DNA of 5,030 bases from JAJKIP01 sp040509055. Lineage in GTDB: Bacteria > Bacteroidota > Bacteroidia > Chitinophagales > Chitinophagaceae. The DNA lies in NCBI GenBank assembly GCA_040509055.1, contig JBEVLT010000115.1:1-5030 (forward strand), read 5' to 3'. A program made the position numbers and the translations under genes. Shown here one piece after another: positions 1-5,030 of the stretch (its first letter is position 1; each line of letters starts with the position of its first letter). The notes under the pieces are model-generated. The model worked only from the letters and a program-made list of their open reading frames with translations. It had not been told where the DNA came from and made no database searches.

Positions 1-1737
1 AGCGGCTGCCAGGCTGCAAAGCTGCAGGCGCAGTTGCTTTTTTTCTTCCGATTCTGCCTGGAGCACGGAGTGCTCTGTATAGAACGTGCTGAACGCACGG
101 GTAACCTCGTAGGTATAAATGGCCAGTATGGAAGGATTGTGCTCCTGCAGGGCCTGGTCGAGCACGCTATCGTATTGCTCCAGCAGCACGATCAGTGCCT
201 TCTCCAGTCTGGCCAGCGAAGTGGCCGGCGCGGCTGCCGGGCTACTGCCGGCTGGTTGTTCGGCGGCTTTCCGCAGGATGGACCTGATCCGGGCATGCGT
301 ATATTGAATAAAGGGCCCCGTGAACCCGTGAAAGTCGATGCTTTCTTCGGGATTGAAGATCATTTTCCGTTTGGGGTCTACCCGCAGCAGGAAAAACTTC
401 AAAGCACCGAGCGCAATGGTATCGTACAATTCAGTCAGTTCGCCGGGATTGAAATCCTTTACCTTGCCCAGCTCTTCGGTCTTTGCTTTTGCCACTCTCC
501 TCAGTTCTTCCAGCAGGTCGTCGGCATCTACTACCGTACCTTCCCGCGTCTTCATCCGGCCGGAAGGCAGCTCCACCAGCCCGTAGCTGAGATGATAAAT
601 GCCATCGGCATATGGCTTCCCGAGTTTCTGCAGTATGAGCTTCAGCACCTTCATGTGGTAGTTCTGCTCGTCGGCAATCACATAAAAGCTCTGGTCGTAA
701 TGGAAGTCCTCGTATTTCTTATCGGCCAGTCCCAGGTCCTGCGTGATATAAACGGAGGTGCCGTCCCTGCGCAATACCAGCTTTTGATCCAGCCCGTCTG
801 CTGTCAGGTCGATCCACACACTGCCGTCTTCTTTTCTAAAAAATACACCCTTCTGCAATCCTTCTTCCACAAAGTCCTTCCCCAGCAGGTAAGTATCGCT
901 TTCAAAATAATTTTTATCGAAATCGCTGCCGATCTTTTTATAGGTTTCATTGAATCCTTCGTATACCCAGCTGTTCATTTTCTGCCACAGCGCTCTTACG
1001 TCCGGATCGCCATTCTCCCAGTCCAGCAGCATCTGCTGCGTGGCCTGCATGATCGGCGCATTCTTTTCCGCCTCTTCTTTGGTCATGCCATCGGCCATCA
1101 GCTTTTCCATCTCTTTCTTATGCTCTGTACCAAACTGCACATAGTAGTCGCCTACGAAATGATCGCCTTTGATACCGGTCGATTCGGGCGTTGCGCCATT
1201 GGCAAACAGCTTCCAGGTGATCATCGATTTACAGATATGGATGCCCCGGTCATTCAGGATAGCTGTTTTCACCACGTCGTGGCCGGTTGTCTTCAGTATT
1301 TCAGCTACGCTCCAGCCCAGGAAATTATTCCGCAGGTGGCCCAGGTGCAACGGTTTGTTCGTGTTGGGAGAGGAGTATTCCACGATCACGCGCTGGCCGT
1401 TCGGGGCGCGCCGGCCCGGTAATTCGCCGCCGGGAGTGGATTGTAAAAACCCTATCCACCAGTTGTCGGTAATGGTCAGGTTCAGAAATCCTTTGATCAC
1501 GTTAAACGCAGAAAACAGTTCCGGGTGCTGGCGCAGCAGCCATTCGCCGATCTCGTTGCCCAGCTGTTCGGGTGCTTTTTTCAGCTGTTTTACAAACGAA
1601 AAAAGCACCAGCGTATAATCTCCTTCAAACTCGGGCTTGGTAATAGTCACTGTCAGGTCCGCCGCTGTAAAATCCTGGTCGTACAGCTCTTTCAGCGCTG
1701 CCGCCACCAATGGTTTTACCTGTGTTACAATACCCAT
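1..1737 (-). CDS. argS: Arginyl-tRNA synthetase (ArgS), 3' end beyond the window
   Basis: Cytoplasmic class I aminoacyl-tRNA synthetase that charges tRNA-Arg with arginine using ATP. The reverse strand is open for 579 codons from ATG at 1737 to base 1 with no stop; Bacteroidota ArgS proteins are about 590-600 residues, so only roughly 15-20 residues are missing. Residues 1 to about 110 fit the N-terminal Add-1 domain that contacts the tRNA D-loop. The catalytic domain carries SSPNTNKPLHLGH (residues 122-134), whose HLGH at 131-134 is the HIGH motif. PSGRMKTREGTVVDADDL (391-408) is the KMSKS-loop region in its degenerate form. QYTHARIRSI (478-487) opens the all-helical DALR anticodon-binding domain, preceded by the catalytic-core ending HGFTGPF; a Pro/Ala-rich linker lies near 495-506. 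An in-frame TAA lies five codons upstream of the ATG, and GAAAGA immediately precedes it, so the start is secure. It diverges from the GtrA gene. The full-length antisense reading frames inside it are shadows. Confidence 0.97.
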   Translation of the reverse strand, partial: MGIVTQVKPLVAAALKELYDQDFTAADLTVTITKPEFEGDYTLVLFSFVKQLKKAPEQLGNEIGEWLLRQHPELFSAFNVIKGFLNLTITDNWWIGFLQSTPGGELPGRRAPNGQRVIVEYSSPNTNKPLHLGHLRNNFLGWSVAEILKTTGHDVVKTAILNDRGIHICKSMITWKLFANGATPESTGIKGDHFVGDYYVQFGTEHKKEMEKLMADGMTKEEAEKNAPIMQATQQMLLDWENGDPDVRALWQKMNSWVYEGFNETYKKIGSDFDKNYFESDTYLLGKDFVEEGLQKGVFFRKEDGSVWIDLTADGLDQKLVLRRDGTSVYITQDLGLADKKYEDFHYDQSFYVIADEQNYHMKVLKLILQKLGKPYADGIYHLSYGLVELPSGRMKTREGTVVDADDLLEELRRVAKAKTEELGKVKDFNPGELTELYDTIALGALKFFLLRVDPKRKMIFNPEESIDFHGFTGPFIQYTHARIRSILRKAAEQPAGSSPAAAPATSLARLEKALIVLLEQYDSVLDQALQEHNPSILAIYTYEVTRAFSTFYTEHSVLQAESEEKKQLRLQLCSLAAA

Positions 1738-1852
1738 TCTTTCAATAATTTAGCTGCGAATTTACGAAAACGATTTCCCCGCAGGCCGTCCATTTTATGA
1801 ATAGTTTATCATAGCGGCAGGCGGCGGTGACCGGTGAACGGCCAACTTGCAA

Positions 1853-1860
1853 TAATTTTG
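1853..1860 (+). promoter_or_regulatory. Bacteroidota-type -7 promoter element for the GtrA gene
   Basis: TAATTTTG matches the Bacteroidota -7 consensus TAnnTTTG at every defined position. It lies in the divergent argS-gtrA intergenic region, and its last base is 9 bases before the ATG at 1870. I see no clear TTG -33 element about 19-21 bases upstream, so the call rests on the -7 box and position alone. If used, transcription would start around 1865-1868. That excludes the in-frame GTG at 1834 as a start and leaves a very short leader before the ATG at 1870 or 1882. Confidence 0.5.
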
Positions 1861-1869
1861 CGCCCTGTT

Positions 1870-2385
1870 ATGCGAAGACATATGCATACGGCGAGGGACC
1901 TGATCCTTCCCGTCATTGATTTTTTTTATCCCCTGTTCCGCCGGTTTATGAACCTGCAGACGTTCCGCTACGCGGCATCGGGCGGGGGCAATGTGTTGCT
2001 GGGCTTCCTGGTCTATTTTATCAGCTTCCGCTACATCCTGCAGGAGAGCGATCTTCACTTTGGTTTTTATGCCTTCAAGGCACACGTAGCGGCCCTGTTC
2101 CTGTCGTTCTGTGTCACGTTCCCGGTCGGGTTCTTTATGTCGAAATACGTGGTCTTCAGCGACTCGAAAATAAAGGGACACATACAGCTGTTCCGGTATT
2201 TCATGATCTGTATGTTCAACCTGGCGCTGAACTATATCCTGCTGAAGATATTCGTGGAGCGGTTCAGTATTTACCCGGTGGTGGCGCAGGTGCTCACCAC
2301 GGCCATCGTTGTCGTGTTCAGCTACCTGGCACAGCGGCATTTCTCCTTCAAAGCATCTGCGGTTGCCGAAGAGGTCAAAGGCTGA
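1870..2385 (+). CDS. GtrA family small membrane protein
   Basis: Predicted inner-membrane protein of 171 residues in the GtrA family, whose studied members take part in moving lipid-linked sugars (undecaprenyl-phosphate-glucose) across the membrane for surface-polysaccharide glycosylation. About four membrane helices can be seen, near residues 33-55, 70-90, 108-130 and 136-157. The family signature FRYAASGGGNVLLGFLVYF (residues 32-50) opens helix 1, and the C-terminal motif SYLAQRHFSF (151-160) ends helix 4, as in GtrA proteins. The N-terminal stretch before helix 1 (DFFYPLFRRF, residues 17-26) resembles the usual Bacteroidota version, so the ATG at 1948 is too far downstream. ATG at 1870 is preferred; ATG at 1882 is equally possible, and GTG at 1834 would lie upstream of the -7 box. 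No glycosyltransferase partner is visible, so the substrate is unknown. Its stop overlaps the stop of the convergent DUF4403 gene. Confidence 0.9.
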   Translation: MRRHMHTARDLILPVIDFFYPLFRRFMNLQTFRYAASGGGNVLLGFLVYFISFRYILQESDLHFGFYAFKAHVAALFLSFCVTFPVGFFMSKYVVFSDSKIKGHIQLFRYFMICMFNLALNYILLKIFVERFSIYPVVAQVLTTAIVVVFSYLAQRHFSFKASAVAEEVKG

Positions 2386-3811
2386 AGTCTACCGACGCCA
2401 CTTTTACCGAAAGATTGCCCGTACAGTTGCTGCGGATCACCAATGCCTGGCTCAGCGGGTAAATGCCGATCAGGCGGATATCGTCGATACGGCCGGAGCT
2501 GCTGACGCCTTTGATCCATTCGTGATTCAGCTGCTGGCTGATGCTGGTTTTGGCACTGTCGATATAGGTGTTCAGGTCAAAGCGGGTGTAGCGGCTGATC
2601 TCGGTAATGATCTTCCTGCTGAAGAGCCAGTCGGCTGTTTTCAGCAGCGCATCCTTCGATTTGATGTCGAAATCGATCTGCTGCAGCTCCAGGATATGTT
2701 TGTCTTTGTCGTATACCGGTTTACCGGTGAGGTACACGGTGCCGTTGTCGGTACCGGCAAAGTTCACCCTGATGATCATCCGTTCGTTGCCCGAGCCTGA
2801 CAGCCGGCATTCCTTGATGATGAATTTCTTTTTGACCGGCCCTTTGTTGAAGTCGAACTCCTTGTTCACCACATACCGGTTCACGATATTGCTGAGCGAA
2901 TCGTAGTTCAGCTGGGCATCCACGAAAATGGAAAACCCCTGAGCTTTTGATGGATTGGCCATGTTGGGTATCGGGAGCGATTTGCCGGCAGGTTTTTCCA
3001 GGGTCACGGCCGGGCGGGCCGAGAGGCCGAGGTTCACATACAGCGAATCGTTTTTTGCATACAGCTGGTTGACACGGATGCGCTGCGGGTTGATCTGCAG
3101 CCAGCCCATACTGTAGATATTATACGATTGGCTCAGCTGGTTCCAGAGCTGCTGGAACTGCGGCTTCAGGTCCACGGTGCCATAGTTCTTGTCCAGTGCA
3201 GCTTTGGCGGCATCCAGCTCCGCCTTCAGCCCGTTCAGTACTTCTTTGGTGATGTTTTGTCCCCAAAAGCATACTTCGCATTTATCCAGCGCCTGCGGTT
3301 CGTTGCGTCGTACGTTCAGCTTTATCTTAAAATCGGGCTGGATGCTTACGGAGTTGGAGAAGGATACATTAACACGCCGTTCCGGTTCGGAGAAACCGCA
3401 TTTGCAGGGTGGCGTCCAGGGTGAAACGGCGGCGCCTGCCACGCACACGCGGGTGCTGCCGATGATCTTATAATAACCGGTAAATCCCAGGTCGAGCGAA
3501 GTGCCGGCGGCCTTCATTTGCAGGGGGCTGCGGCGGAATACATATTTATAGCGCGTATCGCAGCCGCTCTGCACCCATCCGTCCGGGTAGTTGGGCGAGG
3601 TGAACAGCGTGTCCACCTGTTTTTCGGCCAGCGCATACACCGGTTTCAGGTTGATCTGGATAGGAATATTGATCTCCGAATCGGGCAGCGAGTCCAGTGC
3701 AAAGTCGGTAGCGGCCAGCGATGGTTTATCAGGACTGATCCTGAGCTTGTGCGAGCAGGAGGCCAGCAGGAACAGGGCGGCGGCTGAAAAAAAGAGACTT
3801 TTTCCGTTCAT
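2375..3811 (-). CDS. DUF4403 family lipoprotein
   Basis: Predicted envelope lipoprotein of 478 residues, matching by recognition the DUF4403 family of uncharacterised proteins common in Bacteroidota. The N-terminus has K4, a hydrophobic core and the lipobox LLASC, with C19 as the lipidated cysteine. SHKL follows with no acidic run of the Bacteroidota surface-export signal type, so a periplasm-facing location is more likely than surface display. The mature part is rich in alternating polar/hydrophobic beta-type stretches (for example INIPIQINL at 47-55 and the strand-like segments at 345-365). The first half holds C84, C123, C136, C138, C178 and C181, forming CxC and CxxC pairs; C335 and C463 lie further on. 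An in-frame TGA eight codons upstream of the ATG, together with the signal peptide, fixes the start. No biochemical function is established that I can name; a lipid- or ligand-binding role is only a guess. Its 3' end overlaps that of the GtrA gene by 11 bases. Confidence 0.88.
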   Translation of the reverse strand: MNGKSLFFSAAALFLLASCSHKLRISPDKPSLAATDFALDSLPDSEINIPIQINLKPVYALAEKQVDTLFTSPNYPDGWVQSGCDTRYKYVFRRSPLQMKAAGTSLDLGFTGYYKIIGSTRVCVAGAAVSPWTPPCKCGFSEPERRVNVSFSNSVSIQPDFKIKLNVRRNEPQALDKCEVCFWGQNITKEVLNGLKAELDAAKAALDKNYGTVDLKPQFQQLWNQLSQSYNIYSMGWLQINPQRIRVNQLYAKNDSLYVNLGLSARPAVTLEKPAGKSLPIPNMANPSKAQGFSIFVDAQLNYDSLSNIVNRYVVNKEFDFNKGPVKKKFIIKECRLSGSGNERMIIRVNFAGTDNGTVYLTGKPVYDKDKHILELQQIDFDIKSKDALLKTADWLFSRKIITEISRYTRFDLNTYIDSAKTSISQQLNHEWIKGVSSSGRIDDIRLIGIYPLSQALVIRSNCTGNLSVKVASVDFSL

Positions 3812-3838
3812 CAGGGATCGTTTATGGTGTTTTCAACG

Positions 3839-3856
3839 GCCTGCATGATAGCAGGC
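3839..3856. repeat. Short perfect inverted repeat upstream of the DUF4403 gene
   Basis: GCCTGC and GCAGGC form a 6-bp perfect stem around a 6-base loop (ATGATA on the plus strand), ending 28 bases before the DUF4403 start codon. No T-run follows on either strand, so it is not an intrinsic terminator. It could be a leader hairpin or a protein-binding site, or chance. Confidence 0.35.
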
Positions 3857-3866
3857 AGGGCCGGGA

Positions 3867-3874
3867 TAAAAATA
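3867..3874 (-). promoter_or_regulatory. Possible -7 element for the DUF4403 gene
   Basis: On the minus strand this reads TATTTTTA, one mismatch (last base) from the Bacteroidota TAnnTTTG element. It lies about 55 bases upstream of the DUF4403 ATG in the 112-base gap after the VOC gene. No convincing TTG -33 element is seen at the expected distance, and AT-rich 8-mers of this kind are common, so this is tentative. Confidence 0.25.
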
Positions 3875-3900
3875 ACGAAAGAACGGAAAAGGAAGTGTGA

Positions 3901-3921
3901 AGAAAACGATACCGTTCCGGT
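3901..3921 (-). terminator. Weak possible terminator after the VOC gene
   Basis: Two bases past the VOC stop, the minus strand reads ACCG-GAA-CGGT, a 4-bp stem with a 3-base loop, then a short T-rich stretch containing TTTT. The stem is short and the T-run is interrupted, so termination here would be inefficient at best; read-through into the DUF4403 gene is possible. Confidence 0.2.
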
Positions 3922-3923
3922 TA

Positions 3924-4349
3924 TCAGGCCGGCATTTCCTTCGGCTGTGTCAGGCTGAACCAGTTGCCGCATCCATCGGTCACAATGCATTCGATGCCGT
4001 AAAACTGTTCTTTTGGCTCCGATTTGAACGTGACACCTTTTGCTTTCAACTCTTCGTAAGTGGCGCGGCAGTCGTTGGTTTGCAGCACACCTGCGCCCAT
4101 CACGCCTTTTTCCAGCAGCAGCTTCAGCGCATCGCGTACTTCCTGTTCCAGGCCATTAATGTGGCTGGTAGCGGGAAACAGCACGATCTCGTGCTCCGGT
4201 GCATCCGGCGCCGTTACGGTGAGCCAGCGAAACCCATTTTCCATGGTGGCATCGGTGTGTACGCTGAAGCCGAGTTTGGATACATAAAAATCATAGGCTT
4301 TGTCCTGGTCGGTCACAAAGAGCGAAGTGTGGGAAAGACGGGAAACCAT
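3924..4349 (-). CDS. VOC superfamily (glyoxalase/bleomycin-resistance fold) protein
   Basis: Cytoplasmic protein of 141 residues, the usual length of a single-chain VOC protein with two beta-alpha-beta-beta-beta modules. Module 1 starts at SHTSLFVTDQDKAYDFYVSKLGF (residues 6-28), the classic opening strand and helix; module 2 follows from about residue 85, with CRATYEELKAKGVTF (94-108) as its helix and YGIECIVTDGCGNWFSLTQP (117-136) as its closing strands. Candidate metal ligands by position are H7, E54, Q90 and E120; the family is built on such a site, but the actual metal and substrate cannot be read from sequence. G-C-G-N replaces the common D-P-x-G-N turn (residues 126-129). An in-frame TAA four codons upstream fixes the ATG; no Shine-Dalgarno sequence is seen. 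Members include glyoxalases, dioxygenases and antibiotic-binding proteins, so no specific reaction is assigned. It lies 132 bases downstream of the AraC gene on the same strand. Confidence 0.9.
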   Translation of the reverse strand: MVSRLSHTSLFVTDQDKAYDFYVSKLGFSVHTDATMENGFRWLTVTAPDAPEHEIVLFPATSHINGLEQEVRDALKLLLEKGVMGAGVLQTNDCRATYEELKAKGVTFKSEPKEQFYGIECIVTDGCGNWFSLTQPKEMPA

Positions 4350-4383
4350 AATCGTAATTTAAAATGAAGGTTGTTTGCATCGT

Positions 4384-4413
4384 TGACAGGCCGGAAGGCT
4401 GCTCCGCCTGTCA
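4384..4413. repeat. Interrupted inverted repeat (hairpin) between the AraC and VOC genes
   Basis: TGACAGG at 4384-4390 pairs with CCTGTCA at 4407-4413. After one bulged C, CGGA (4392-4395) pairs with TCCG (4403-4406), giving 11 bp around the 7-base loop AGGCTGC. Neither flank has a T-run, so it is not a standard intrinsic terminator. It ends 34 bases before the VOC start codon, where an operator or a leader-RNA hairpin would be expected. Confidence 0.5.
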
Positions 4414-4418
4414 GGGCA

Positions 4419-4426
4419 TAAAAGTA
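4419..4426 (-). promoter_or_regulatory. Possible -7 element for the VOC gene
   Basis: The minus strand reads TACTTTTA, one mismatch (last base) from TAnnTTTG, about 70 bases upstream of the VOC ATG. If active it would place the hairpin at 4384-4413 inside the 5' leader of the mRNA. No matching -33 TTG is evident, so the call is weak. Confidence 0.25.
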
Positions 4427-4481
4427 AAAGGAAGCCTGCAAAGCTGTTTCTCGATTCTTGCTTTTTGGCAGGAGCCCCGTT

Positions 4482-4889
4482 TTATGTATCCAACCCGTAG
4501 CCCGCGATAAAGCAATGCGGGATGGCTGTTTTCGGTTGCGCTTTCTGCTGTTGTTTTTTCAGCCAGGCCATATTGCGGTAATACTGCGGCGCAAAACCGA
4601 TCTCTTTTTTAAACAGTACGCTGAACGAGCCGAGGCTTTCAAATCCTGTTTCATAGCACACCTCCGTCACCGGTTTGTTTTCTGCCAGCAGGTCCTTGGC
4701 CTTGTTCATCCGGCAGCGTGTCAGGTAGCGGTGGGGCGTATGCCGGTAAATGCGGGTAAACAAGCGATGGAAGTGAAACCGCGACAGGAAGGCCTGTTGC
4801 GATATTTCGTCCAGCCCGATCGGCTCGTGAAAGTGCTCGTCCATGAACCACTTGGCGGCAATGATGCGTTGATAGAGTTCGGTTGTCAT
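4482..4889 (-). CDS. Short AraC-type transcriptional regulator (DNA-binding domain only)
   Basis: Cytoplasmic DNA-binding protein of 135 residues. Residues 5-105 are a complete AraC/XylS domain with two helix-turn-helix units: the first at about 26-46 (LDEISQQAFLSRFHFHRLF, ending in the R-x-F-x-x-x-x-x-x-x-P linker start), the second at about 74-98 (VTEVCYETGFESLGSFSVLF), followed by the family's G-x-x-P end (G98, P101). There is no N-terminal cupin or other ligand-binding domain; only a basic, Gln/Lys-rich tail of about 30 residues (KKQQQKAQ, ending GLDT) follows. The ATG at 4889 is chosen because the domain starts directly after it; the open frame continues upstream to 5024, but there it overlaps the YdeI-like reading frame and makes low-complexity sequence. 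It follows the YdeI-like gene by 35 bases and precedes the VOC gene. Regulation of these neighbours is a reasonable inference, not shown. A C8 tract sits 4 bases before the ATG, in place of a Shine-Dalgarno sequence. Confidence 0.92.
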   Translation of the reverse strand: MTTELYQRIIAAKWFMDEHFHEPIGLDEISQQAFLSRFHFHRLFTRIYRHTPHRYLTRCRMNKAKDLLAENKPVTEVCYETGFESLGSFSVLFKKEIGFAPQYYRNMAWLKKQQQKAQPKTAIPHCFIAGYGLDT

Positions 4890-4893
4890 AGCA

Positions 4894-4901
4894 GGGGGGG
4901 G
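4894..4901. repeat. G8/C8 homopolymer just upstream of the AraC start
   Basis: Eight G on the plus strand, read as eight C in the AraC gene's sense direction, separated from its ATG by only TGCT. It occupies the usual ribosome-binding position in the 35-base spacer after the YdeI-like stop codon. Such tracts are prone to slippage, and length changes here would alter spacing or leader structure but not any reading frame, because the YdeI-like stop lies upstream. Confidence 0.9.
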
Positions 4902-4912
4902 TAATGGGTAAT
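4899..4912. repeat. Tandem 7-bp direct repeat (GGGTAAT x2)
   Basis: GGGTAAT occurs twice in direct succession (4899-4905 and 4906-4912), sharing its first bases with the G8 run. It fills most of the remaining spacer between the YdeI-like and AraC genes. It may be a product of slippage, or a pair of binding half-sites; the sequence alone does not decide. Confidence 0.7.
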
Positions 4913-4924
4913 CGGATGATCGGG

Positions 4925-5030
4925 TCACCTGTTGGCCGGGTTCTTCCAGCTTTTGGCCAGCCGTTCCACGGTTCCGTTGATCCGTTCCCTGCGGGTTTCT
5001 TCCCGCTTGGCGGTCACGATCCATTCCACG
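4925..5030 (-). CDS. YdeI/OmpD-associated family protein, C-terminal fragment
   Basis: Only the last 34 codons and the TGA stop (4925-4927) are inside the window; the gene enters from the right edge. The fragment includes VEWIVTAKREETRRERI, the characteristic C-terminal segment of the YdeI/OmpD-associated (OmdA, bacteriocin-protection) family, where W-I-x-x-A-K-R-x-E-T-R is followed by a helix of the type RI-x-x-T-V-E-x-L-A. Full proteins of this family are about 150-200 residues. The family name comes from enterobacterial studies, and the biochemical role is not settled. It is too short to appear among long open frames, and it overlaps an upstream extension of the AraC frame, but its motif shows it to be the real coding frame. 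The AraC gene begins 35 bases after its stop on the same strand, so co-transcription is likely. Confidence 0.8.
   Translation of the reverse strand, partial: VEWIVTAKREETRRERINGTVERLAKSWKNPANR

Noticed and set aside
34..1422. 462-codon plus-strand open frame antisense to argS
   Set aside because: The opposite strand encodes ArgS with clear HIGH, KMSKS-loop and DALR signatures over the entire stretch; this frame has no recognisable motif and is a shadow of biased codon use.
1795..2340. 181-codon minus-strand open frame opposite the GtrA gene
   Set aside because: Its product is charged, His/Gln-rich low-complexity sequence without family motifs, while the plus strand has four membrane helices and the GtrA signature.
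2309..2800. 163-codon plus-strand open frame running into the DUF4403 region
   Set aside because: It overlaps both the GtrA 3' end and the DUF4403 coding sequence and has no recognisable domain.
4384..4413. Hairpin considered as an intrinsic terminator of the AraC transcript
   Set aside because: The minus-strand sequence after the stem is AACGATGCAAAC, with no T-run, so standard Rho-independent termination is not supported.
13..4445. The 11-mer CTGCAAAGCTG occurring at 13-23 and 4435-4445
   Set aside because: A single 11-base match in about 5 kb is within chance expectation, and the flanks do not align.
4458..4904. 148-codon plus-strand open frame opposite the AraC gene
   Set aside because: It is antisense to a well-defined AraC domain and shows no motif of its own.
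4890..5024. 45-residue N-terminal extension of the AraC frame
   Set aside because: It overlaps the YdeI-like C-terminal frame, crosses the C8 tract and is low-complexity; the AraC domain begins directly after the ATG at 4889.

Overview
The window looks like an ordinary chromosomal segment from a Bacteroidota bacterium, most likely of the Chitinophagaceae/Chitinophaga type. The evidence is the protein families and their wording (ArgS with a Bacteroidota-style KMSKS-loop variant, a Bacteroidota-style GtrA N-terminus, a DUF4403 lipoprotein), the general lack of strong Shine-Dalgarno sequences, and a perfect match to the Bacteroidota -7 promoter element TAnnTTTG (TAATTTTG at 1853-1860). Base composition looks moderate and fairly even by eye. 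I see no mobile element, CRISPR array, rRNA or tRNA.

Layout: 1-1737 (minus) is arginyl-tRNA synthetase, open to the left edge and lacking only its last residues. A 132-base divergent intergenic region follows. 1870-2385 (plus) is a small four-helix GtrA-family membrane protein. Its 3' end overlaps by 11 bases, tail to tail, with a minus-strand DUF4403 family lipoprotein (2375-3811). Upstream of that, on the same strand, lie a VOC-superfamily (glyoxalase/bleomycin-resistance fold) protein (3924-4349), a short AraC-type regulator consisting only of the DNA-binding domain (4482-4889), and the last 34 codons of a YdeI/OmpD-associated family protein (4925-5030, truncated by the right edge).

The minus-strand series YdeI-like > AraC > VOC has spacers of 35 and 132 bases and reads as a small accessory or stress-type cluster. 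The AraC protein probably regulates its neighbours or itself, but this is inferred from context only. ArgS is housekeeping, and the GtrA and DUF4403 genes have no obvious functional link to it.

No clearly novel system is visible. The points most worth a second look are a C8 homopolymer four bases upstream of the AraC start codon, the CxC plus CxxC cysteine set in the DUF4403 lipoprotein, an 11-bp interrupted hairpin in the AraC-VOC spacer, and the overlapping convergent stop codons of gtrA and the DUF4403 gene.
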